This document shows, piece after piece, positions 15,723-21,168 of a DNA stretch of 21,168 bases; the first letter of the stretch is position 1; each line of letters begins with the position of its first letter. The translations under genes were made by a program, and so were the position numbers. Under the pieces are notes generated by a model that worked only from the letters and a program-made list of their open reading frames with translations, ran no database searches and had not been told where the DNA came from. The DNA is taken from NCBI GenBank assembly GCA_049591635.1, contig JBAWFF010000388.1:1-21168 (forward strand), written 5' to 3'. This DNA comes from DATFDN01 sp049591635 (GTDB taxonomy: Bacteria > Pseudomonadota > Alphaproteobacteria > Acetobacterales > Acetobacteraceae).

Positions 15723-16655
15723 TCAGTCGTCCTCGGCCTCCAGCCGCTCACGGGCGGCGGCGAGGGCGGCGCGGTGCTCTGCGTCCACCTCGGGAAACGC
15801 GAGGTCGAGGCCCTCCATCGCCTCGATCAGCGCGGCGACGACCACGAGGTGGGTGAACCATTTGTGGTCGGCGGGCACCACGAACCACGGCGCGTGCGAC
15901 GCCGCGGTCTTCTTGATCGCCGCTTCGTAGGCAACTTGGTATTCATCCCAATGGGCGCGCTCGGCGAGGTCGGCGGCACTGAATTTCCAATTCTTGTCCG
16001 GCTCCTCCAGCCGGGCGAGGAATCGGCGCCGCTGCTCCTGTTTCGAGAGATGCAGGAAGAACTTCACCACGGCGGTACCCTCGTGGACGAGGTGGTTCTC
16101 GAACGCGGATATCGCCTCCAGCCGCTGATCCCAGATATGCTTGCCGACCTGGGAGGGCGGCAGGCGCTGGGCGTTGAGCAGGTTCGGGTGGACGCGCACC
16201 ACCAGGACTTCCTCGTAGTGGCTGCGGTTGAAGATGCCGATCCGGCCGCGCGCGGGAAGGGCGCGGACGCTGCGCCAGAGGAAGTCGTGCGCCAATTCCT
16301 CCGGACCTGGAGCCTTGAAGCTCGTGACCTGCACGCCCTGCGGATTGACCCCGGTCATGACGTGCTTGATCGTCCCGTCCTTGCCGGCTGCGTCCATCGC
16401 CTGGAAGACGCAGAGGACCGACCAGCGGTCCTGGGCATGGAGCCGCTCCTGCAACTCCGCTAGTCGCCGCACGCCATCGGCCAGCAACACGTCGGCCTGG
16501 CTCTTGTCGAGAAGGTTGCCGGCGGTGTCGGCCGGATCGTAATCGTTCAGTCGGAAATGCTTGCCGGAGGTGACGCGGTAGCGGTCGAGCAGCTTGCGGA
16601 CCTGTTTCGCCGACAGGCCAAGCGCCTCCTCCCCCTGCGCCGGACGGTGCGCCAC
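15723..16655 (-). CDS. ppk2: PPK2-family polyphosphate kinase (class III-like)
   Basis: About 310 residues from GTG 16655. It contains the PPK2 Walker A AMDAAGKDG (about 86-94) followed by TIKHVMTGVNPQGVQVTSFK, the Walker B region RGRIGIFNRSHYEEVLVVRVHP, and the C-terminal SHAPWFVVPADHKWFTHLVV segment. The QAMDAAGKDGTIKHVM and IFNRSHYEEVLVVRVHP pattern is that of class III PPK2 enzymes (Deinococcus, Meiothermus type), which can phosphorylate both AMP and ADP with polyphosphate; class assignment is by recall. The GTG start lies 4 nt after the stop of the upstream 113-residue gene. A longer frame to 16748 only reads through that gene. The start is the uncertain point, since there is no strong ribosome-binding site directly before it. 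Confidence 0.88.
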   Translation of the reverse strand: MAHRPAQGEEALGLSAKQVRKLLDRYRVTSGKHFRLNDYDPADTAGNLLDKSQADVLLADGVRRLAELQERLHAQDRWSVLCVFQAMDAAGKDGTIKHVMTGVNPQGVQVTSFKAPGPEELAHDFLWRSVRALPARGRIGIFNRSHYEEVLVVRVHPNLLNAQRLPPSQVGKHIWDQRLEAISAFENHLVHEGTAVVKFFLHLSKQEQRRRFLARLEEPDKNWKFSAADLAERAHWDEYQVAYEAAIKKTAASHAPWFVVPADHKWFTHLVVVAALIEAMEGLDLAFPEVDAEHRAALAAARERLEAEDD

Positions 16656-16659
16656 CGCG

Positions 16660-17001
16660 CTAGCTGGCCGGCATGACGCGTTGTAGCACGTCGGAGATGC
16701 ATTCCTCCCGGAAGCCCGGGCCAAACATCGGCTCCACGACGATGGCATCCGGCGCGCGCCAAAAGGTCCAATGGCGCAATGGACTGCCGGGAGGATAGAG
16801 GGCGGCGACCTCCTCGTATTCGGCGTCGTCGATGCGATGATCGAGTTCGATCACCAAGCGGATCCGGTGGAACTCGGCCCACGCGGTCAGCATCAGCAGT
16901 TCCGGCACCGTGAAGGCAATGCCCCCATTGTGGGGCGGGTCGATGGCCAGCTTGTCGGCCAGCTTGTCCATCATAGCCGAGGCACGCGGTGTCACTGCCA
17001 T
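16660..17001 (-). CDS. Hypothetical protein, 113 residues, upstream of PPK2
   Basis: I do not recognise this protein. It has no signal peptide or membrane segment. Visible features are an N-terminal MAVTPRASAMMDKLADKLAI helix, a segment LLMLTAWAEFHRIRLVIELD, an acidic stretch DDAEYEEVAAL, and aromatic-rich LRHWTFWRAPDAIVVEPMF in the C-terminal half. The ATG is preceded by AGGGG on the minus strand. Its stop is 4 nt before the PPK2 GTG, so the two are probably one transcription unit, and the protein may modulate or accompany PPK2. Codon use looks like the surrounding genes, supporting a true gene. Confidence 0.6.
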   Translation of the reverse strand: MAVTPRASAMMDKLADKLAIDPPHNGGIAFTVPELLMLTAWAEFHRIRLVIELDHRIDDAEYEEVAALYPPGSPLRHWTFWRAPDAIVVEPMFGPGFREECISDVLQRVMPAS

Positions 17002-17290
17002 TTCCCCTGCTCTTCCGATGTCTCTCGGCCGCAGACCCAGCGGGCGGAGGCCGCCGAGGGTCGGGACTTACTGAACACCATGTAATCACAGCCCCGTGAT
17101 AGCAAGTCCCACCTTCGAGATTCTTTAGAATATCAGTGCAACGATCTTCGGTATGGCACCCGGGCCACACATTCCCTGCGTTAGATTCACGATTCCCGCC
17201 GCGATAACAAGCCGCTCAGCACGGGGTTGACGCCAAGGTCACAATCGGTGGCCAAGCCGCCACACCGTCGCGTGGTTTCGCTGGGGCGCC
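17002..17290. other. Intergenic region with several short inverted repeats
   Basis: 289 bp between the 113-residue gene and quiC, less GC-rich than the flanks, with no plausible gene on either strand. It holds three small perfect inverted repeats: ATCAC-6 nt-GTGAT at 17085-17100, ATTCT-2 nt-AGAAT at 17120-17131, and GTGGC-6 nt-GCCAC at 17248-17263. The last lies about 28 nt past the quiC stop and could act as a weak terminator, though no T-run follows. The first two may belong to the promoter or operator of the 113-residue gene and PPK2. No good sigma-70 promoter is visible. Confidence 0.4.
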
Positions 17291-19180
17291 CTATGCCGGC
17301 GAGTCCGCCGAATTGGCATTGAACGCCGCCTGCGCCGCCATCCGAATCCCGGCGTTGTTCGCCCCGAACCCCTCGCTGCCGCGTCGTTCGACGAACTCGA
17401 AGAAGAAGCGGTCCTGGAACGGGCCGGTGTAGGCGTGGATGAATTCCCCGCCCGCATCGCGGTCATAGAGCAAGTGGAGCCGACGCAGCGTCTCGATCGC
17501 GGAATCGTCGAGGCCCCAGCGCGCGGCGATGTCATCGTAGTAATTGTCGGGGATGCGCAGCAGACGCGTATGGCGCGCCGCGAGCGCATCCACGACGGAC
17601 GCGGCGTCCGGCGTGACAAGCGCCACATGCTGAATGCCGGCGCCCCCGAACGCCGATACGAACCGCCCTGTCGCGGTCTGCCGGCTCTCGGAGATGTTCA
17701 GCGGTAGGCGCACGCTGCCGTCGGGGCTAATCATCGCGCGGCTGCTCACCATGCCGAACGGGTCCGGGATCTCCACCAATGGCGCCGCGGTGAAGCCGAA
17801 CACGGCACGCCAGAACAGCACCGCGCTATCCATACGTCCGGCCGGCAACGCCTCGGCGACATGGTCGATCGTCATCGGCGTGGACTCCGCCGCCGCGACG
17901 TCGAGGGCAAAGTCGTCCTCCCAGATCGTGCGGCCCGAGACGCTTGGCCGCACCAGGTGGATCAGCATCCCGTCAGGTGCCCGAACCGCCGGAATGCGGC
18001 GCTCCCCTTCGCCGATCGGGCCGCTCCAGGCCGGGCATTCGAGTGCCTCGGCACGCGATAGTGCAGCCGCTACATCGTCAACGCGCAGGCCAATGGCGCA
18101 GACGGAGGCGCCGTGCAGCAGGAAGTGCTCGAACGCAGCGCTGTCCTGCTCACGGTTCAGCACGAAATTCACCTGCCCGCGCCGATACAGCTCGACCGTC
18201 TTGGAGCGGTGGGTGCCGGCATGGCGGAAGCCGAGCTCGGAGAGAAATGCGGCGAGTTGCGTCGAGGTCTCCTCGTCGACCGCGAACTCCAGGAACTCGA
18301 ACCCGTGGACGCGAGGCGGCGGGGGAAGCGAGGTGATGCCGGCCTCCGCTTCGATGAGCGCGAGCGAGCGAAGCGCATCACGCGCCGTTAGCCGCGCGGG
18401 CGCGGCGCGGAATTCGTCGTTGAACACTTCAAGCGATAGCGGCCCCGCGTACCCCGAGGCGTGCACCGCGCGCAGAAATCCCGCGACGTCGAGCGCGCCC
18501 TGGCCGGGGAAGTTGCGGTGATGGCGGCTCCAGCCCAACGTGTCCATGCTCAGTCTGGGCGCATCGGCGAGCTGCACGAAGAACAGCTTCTCCGCGGGTA
18601 CGCCGGCGATCCCCGACGGATCATCGCCGATCGCCAGAGTGTGGAAACTGTCCACGATCAGCCCGAGTGCCGGATGCGCCGCACGCTGCACGATGCGCCA
18701 AGCGTGACCCCAGGTGGTCACGTGCCGACCCCAGGCCAGCGCCTCGTAGCCCACGCGTAGCCCGCGCCGCGCGGCGCGTTCGGCCATTTCGGCGAGATCG
18801 GCCGCGGCACGGCCATCGTCGCCGAGAGAGGCCGGCAGCGTGTTGCTGCAGACCAGGACAAGCTCCGCGCCGAGCTGCTCCATGACGTCGAACTTGCGCT
18901 CGGCGCGATCGAGGTTGCGGGCGCGCGCGGGCTCCGCCATCGCCTCGAAGTCGCGGAACGGCTGGAACAAGGTGATCGCGAGACCGAGGTCCTCGCAGAT
19001 CCGCCGCACGTCGGTCGGCGAGCCATCGAAGGTCAGCAGATCATTCTCGAAGATCTCCACGCCGTCGAAGCCGATGCGTGCCGCCGCGTCCAGCTTCTCG
19101 CCGAGGCCTCCACTCAGGCAGACGGTGGCGATCGAACGGAGCGGGCGATGCGGGACGGAGGCGATGTGCGTTGGACTCAT
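17291..19180 (-). CDS. quiC: 3-dehydroshikimate dehydratase fused to an HPPD-like domain (QuiC1 type)
   Basis: 629-residue bifunctional-looking protein. Residues ~15-275 are a TIM-barrel 3-dehydroshikimate dehydratase that opens with SIATVCLSGGLGEKLDAAA and FDGVEIFENDLL; the probable metal ligands Glu146 (GYEALAWGRH), Asp177 (VDSFHTL), Gln203 (FFVQLADAP) and Glu251 (SLEVFND) are all present. Residues ~310-620 are a 4-hydroxyphenylpyruvate-dioxygenase-like vicinal-oxygen-chelate domain, with IQHVAL and FFFEFVER near the C-terminus, as in Pseudomonas QuiC1. The reaction is 3-dehydroshikimate to protocatechuate. ATG 19180 gives a 25-nt gap to the SDR stop; an upstream in-frame ATG at 19234 would overlap the SDR. 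It is the last gene of the quinate/shikimate operon. Confidence 0.92.
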   Translation of the reverse strand: MSPTHIASVPHRPLRSIATVCLSGGLGEKLDAAARIGFDGVEIFENDLLTFDGSPTDVRRICEDLGLAITLFQPFRDFEAMAEPARARNLDRAERKFDVMEQLGAELVLVCSNTLPASLGDDGRAAADLAEMAERAARRGLRVGYEALAWGRHVTTWGHAWRIVQRAAHPALGLIVDSFHTLAIGDDPSGIAGVPAEKLFFVQLADAPRLSMDTLGWSRHHRNFPGQGALDVAGFLRAVHASGYAGPLSLEVFNDEFRAAPARLTARDALRSLALIEAEAGITSLPPPPRVHGFEFLEFAVDEETSTQLAAFLSELGFRHAGTHRSKTVELYRRGQVNFVLNREQDSAAFEHFLLHGASVCAIGLRVDDVAAALSRAEALECPAWSGPIGEGERRIPAVRAPDGMLIHLVRPSVSGRTIWEDDFALDVAAAESTPMTIDHVAEALPAGRMDSAVLFWRAVFGFTAAPLVEIPDPFGMVSSRAMISPDGSVRLPLNISESRQTATGRFVSAFGGAGIQHVALVTPDAASVVDALAARHTRLLRIPDNYYDDIAARWGLDDSAIETLRRLHLLYDRDAGGEFIHAYTGPFQDRFFFEFVERRGSEGFGANNAGIRMAAQAAFNANSADSPA

Positions 19181-19205
19181 GCTTTCATGGTCCCGAAAAA
19201 TCCGC

Positions 19206-19973
19206 TCAGAGACCGGAGACGAGATGGCCGCCATCCACCGCGATCACGCTGCCGGTCATGTAGGAACCGGCGTCGGAGGCGAGCAACAGCAACGCCCCAT
19301 CGAGCTCCTTGGCTTCCCCGAGACGGCGCTGCGGAATGCGTTTGACGAGGGCCTGCCCCGGCGCGCTGGCGAAGAAATCGGCGTTGATCTCGGTCTCGAT
19401 ATAGCCCGGCGCGATCGCGTTGACGCGTATCCCGTGGCGGGCCCATTCGAGCGCCAGCACCTTGGTCATCTGGATCACGCCCGCCTTGGAGATCGCGTAG
19501 GCCGCGACGCCGCCGGCGACGCGAATGCCGAGGATGGAGGCGATGTTGACCACACTGCCCGCGACCTGATGGCGGATCATGCGGCGCGCCGTGCGCTGCG
19601 CCGTCAGCCAGGCGCCCTTGAGGTTGGTATCGACGACGTGCGACCAGCCGCTCTCGTCGATCTCGAGCGCGGCGCGTGTCTCGGTCACACCCGCATTGTT
19701 GATGAGCGCGGCGACGGGACCGAAGGCTTCCTCCGCCCGGTCCAGTGCGCGCTCGATGCTGTCGGCGTCGGTCACGTCCATGACGACATAGGCCGCCTGG
19801 CCATCGTCGGCGCGGATGGCCGCGACGTTCGCGGCGAGCGCCTGCTCGCGCCGTGCCGCGAGCGTCACGCGCGCGCCGGCTTCGGCGAGACGGCGCGCGA
19901 AGTGCCGGCCGAGCCCGCTGGATGCGCCGGTTACCAGGACGTGCCTTCCATCCAAACTGAAGAGGCCGCTCAC
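19206..19973 (-). CDS. SDR-family NAD(P)-dependent oxidoreductase
   Basis: 255-residue classical short-chain dehydrogenase. Visible motifs are the cofactor motif TGASSGLG (15-22), NNAG (92-95), the catalytic Ser146 (NIAS), Tyr159 and Lys163 in YAISK, and the PG segment IAPGYIETE (about 187-195). The start is GTG 19973, overlapping the aroE-like stop (GTGA); longer frames would read back through that gene. It lies between a shikimate/quinate dehydrogenase and a 3-dehydroshikimate dehydratase, so it may oxidise a related cyclitol or alternative quinate isomer. The substrate is not readable from sequence. Confidence 0.88.
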   Translation of the reverse strand: MSGLFSLDGRHVLVTGASSGLGRHFARRLAEAGARVTLAARREQALAANVAAIRADDGQAAYVVMDVTDADSIERALDRAEEAFGPVAALINNAGVTETRAALEIDESGWSHVVDTNLKGAWLTAQRTARRMIRHQVAGSVVNIASILGIRVAGGVAAYAISKAGVIQMTKVLALEWARHGIRVNAIAPGYIETEINADFFASAPGQALVKRIPQRRLGEAKELDGALLLLASDAGSYMTGSVIAVDGGHLVSGL

Positions 19974-20851
19974 GGCGTATCTTTCGGGCTGACGGCGATG
20001 CCGCGCAATGCCGCGAAATGCGCGAGCATACGCTCGACGCTCGGCTCCAACCCGGTGAACAGTCGGAAGGCATGGACCGCCTGGAACACCGCCATTCCTC
20101 CACCGTCGAGCGTACGGCAACCAAGAGCGCGGGAACGCGCGAGCAATTCCGTTTCCATAGGGAAATAGATGATCTCGGAGACCCACAAATCGGGCCGAAG
20201 AAGCACTGGGGGAAGCGGACTTCCCGGAAACTTCGCCATGCCGACTGGCGTCGCGTTGATCACTCCCTCCGCCTCGGCGATCGCGGCGGGGAGGTCGGTT
20301 CCGGCGACCGCGCGACCCGCGCCGAATCGGGTGGTGAGGTCGGCGGCGACCTGGCGGGCCTTCGCCTGGTCAGTGTCGAATATCGTCAGCCGAGCGACGC
20401 CGAGCTGCATCGCGGCGTGCGCCACCGCCGAGCCGGCGCCGCCGGCGCCCAGCAGCACCACTCTATCGCGCTTCGCATCGGCGAGGCCGCGGCGAAAGTT
20501 TTCCGAGTAACCGGACAGATCCGTGTTATGGCCGACCCGTTTGCCGTCGCGCAGCACCACCGTGTTCACCGCGCCAAGCGCCTTCGCGTCGTCGGACAAC
20601 TCATGCAGCAAGGGGATGACGGACTGCTTGCAGGGAAAGGTGATGTTGAGGCCCTGAAATCCCGTCCGTTCGGCGGCAAGCAGGAGGTCGGGCAGCGCCT
20701 CGGCTCCAAGGCCGAGTTGTTGCAGGTCGATAAGCTTGTAGATGGTGCGAAGGCCCTGCTCCGCGCCCTCGCGCTCGTGCAGGGAAGGCGTCAGCGACGC
20801 CTGGATCCCCGCGCCGATCAGTCCGAGGAGCACCGATTCCTGGCTGTTCAT
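19970..20851 (-). CDS. aroE: Shikimate/quinate 5-dehydrogenase (AroE family, quinate-type)
   Basis: 293-residue AroE-family enzyme. The start GLIGAGIQASLTPSLHE resembles catabolic quinate/shikimate dehydrogenases of the Corynebacterium type and not the biosynthetic AroE opening. Substrate-site residues are Thr21 and Ser23, catalytic Lys75 (NITFPCKQ), Asn96 and Asp111 (GHNTD). The nucleotide motif GAGGAGS is at 135-141, and the second strand ends in FDTDQAKA in place of the NRT motif typical of NADPH-specific AroE, which points to NAD and an oxidative, catabolic role. It leads a tight operon with the SDR (4-base overlap) and quiC. A biosynthetic role is less likely but cannot be excluded. Confidence 0.88.
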   Translation of the reverse strand: MNSQESVLLGLIGAGIQASLTPSLHEREGAEQGLRTIYKLIDLQQLGLGAEALPDLLLAAERTGFQGLNITFPCKQSVIPLLHELSDDAKALGAVNTVVLRDGKRVGHNTDLSGYSENFRRGLADAKRDRVVLLGAGGAGSAVAHAAMQLGVARLTIFDTDQAKARQVAADLTTRFGAGRAVAGTDLPAAIAEAEGVINATPVGMAKFPGSPLPPVLLRPDLWVSEIIYFPMETELLARSRALGCRTLDGGGMAVFQAVHAFRLFTGLEPSVERMLAHFAALRGIAVSPKDTP

Positions 20852-20873
20852 CTCGGATTCCGAAAAACGGACT

Positions 20874-20949
20874 TGGCTCCCGGAGCAGGACTCGAACCTG
20901 CGACCCAGCGGTTAACAGCCGCTTGCTCTACCAACTGAGCTATCCGGGA
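20874..20949 (-). tRNA. tRNA-Asn (anticodon GTT)
   Basis: 76-nt tRNA on the minus strand. The acceptor stem TCCCGGA pairs with TCCGGGA, the D arm has AGCTCAGTTGGTAGAGC, the anticodon loop is CTGTTAA with anticodon GTT (Asn), and the T arm has the GGTTCGAGTCC core. The CCA end is encoded (20874-20876). It ends 22 nt before the aroE-like ATG. Confidence 0.96.
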
Positions 20950-20960
20950 CCAGCGGGCTC

Positions 20961-20989
20961 CCTATAGCGACGGCGGCGGCGAGAGGCAA
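20961..20989 (-). promoter_or_regulatory. Putative sigma-70 promoter of tRNA-Asn
   Basis: On the minus strand a TTGCCT -35 hexamer (20984-20989) and a TATAGG -10 hexamer (20961-20966) are separated by exactly 17 nt. The -10 lies 12 bases ahead of the mature tRNA 5' end, leaving a leader of about five bases. Each hexamer matches the consensus at four of six positions. Confidence 0.55.
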
Positions 20990-21088
20990 ACGCGCTGGGT
21001 CCCGGCCGCTCTTGTTCATCGGCTAATCATGTCCCTATCCTCCGGCCCGCGCCGGCGAGGCGCCAGAGAAAGAAATAAGGGGACCGCC

Positions 21089-21168
21089 GTGACCGATCGG
21101 GAAGACGATTTCCAACCAACGCCGCGCGCGCGGCTCTCGGGATTGACGCGGCGCGACGCGCTGGTGGC
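21089..21168 (+). CDS. Start of a probable Tat-exported protein (3' truncated)
   Basis: A GTG at 21089 follows an AAGGGGA ribosome-binding site (21077-21083) at a good spacing. The visible 26 codons encode an acidic start and then LSGLTRRDALV, a twin-arginine-like motif entering a hydrophobic stretch, so the product is probably exported folded, often with a cofactor. Too little is present to name a family; a periplasmic oxidoreductase is one possibility. The rest lies beyond the window. Confidence 0.6.
   Translation, partial: MTDREDDFQPTPRARLSGLTRRDALV

Noticed and set aside
18840..20168. 442-codon plus-strand open frame opposite quiC, the SDR and the aroE-like gene
   Set aside because: The opposite strand carries three genes with full catalytic motifs and coupled starts; this frame has none.
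20018..20938. Plus-strand open frame running into the tRNA
   Set aside because: It is antisense to the aroE-like gene and reads through the tRNA-Asn, so it is not a gene.
20874..20949. tRNA-Asn as an integration (att) site for a genomic island
   Set aside because: No integrase gene and no repeat of the tRNA 3' end was noticed elsewhere in the window.
1..21168. CRISPR arrays, riboswitches or phage genes
   Set aside because: No regularly spaced direct repeats, no recognised riboswitch fold and no phage structural or integrase genes were seen.

Overview
The window is GC-rich, densely packed bacterial DNA. The gene families, Shine-Dalgarno spacing, stop/start overlaps and frequent GTG/TTG starts suit an Alphaproteobacterium, possibly Rhodospirillales/Acetobacteraceae; that placement is an inference and nothing in the window proves it. 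It is accessory catabolic chromosome with importers, ring-cleaving or oxidising enzymes, and one eroded transposon scar.

Region A (1-8222, + strand) reads as one long operon: the 3' end of a molybdenum hydroxylase large subunit, its [2Fe-2S] small subunit, an enamidase-type amidohydrolase, a MarR regulator, a DUF1185/AA_synth protein, and a complete branched-chain-amino-acid-type ABC importer (Tat-exported binding protein, a fused LivH-LivM permease, LivG-type and LivF-type ATPases). Most junctions are ATGA, GTGA or similar overlaps. The best reading is uptake and opening of an N-heterocyclic (nicotinate-like) compound: the Mo enzyme hydroxylates the ring and the enamidase hydrolyses the cyclic enamide. 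The intervening ring reductase is not in the window.

Region B (8278-10945) is a damaged PotABC-type transporter locus. About 40 codons of a PotA-like ATPase N-terminus remain, then roughly 1 kb of foreign sequence, then a PotB-like permease lacking its first membrane segment and an intact PotC-like permease. The foreign stretch carries a lower-GC orphan lipoprotein gene (- strand) and a frameshifted remnant of an IS481-like transposase (- strand).

Region C (10952-14814) holds two divergent FAD oxidoreductases around a 122-bp intergenic region: an 815-residue dimethylglycine/sarcosine-dehydrogenase-like GcvT-family protein (-) and a PuuB-like DAO-family oxidase (+). With the broken polyamine-type transporter they suggest catabolism of an amine or N-methylated compound.

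Region D (14838-17001, - strand) contains an MBL-fold hydrolase with a C-terminal winged helix (LACTB2-like), a class-III-like PPK2 polyphosphate kinase, and an unrecognised 113-residue protein just upstream of PPK2. A 289-bp intergenic region with several small inverted repeats follows.

Region E (17291-20851, - strand) is a quinate/shikimate catabolic operon in the order shikimate/quinate dehydrogenase (probably NAD-dependent), SDR oxidoreductase, and QuiC1-type 3-dehydroshikimate dehydratase fused to an HPPD-like domain, feeding protocatechuate. A tRNA-Asn gene with a recognisable promoter follows (- strand), and the window ends in the start of a Tat-exported protein (+).
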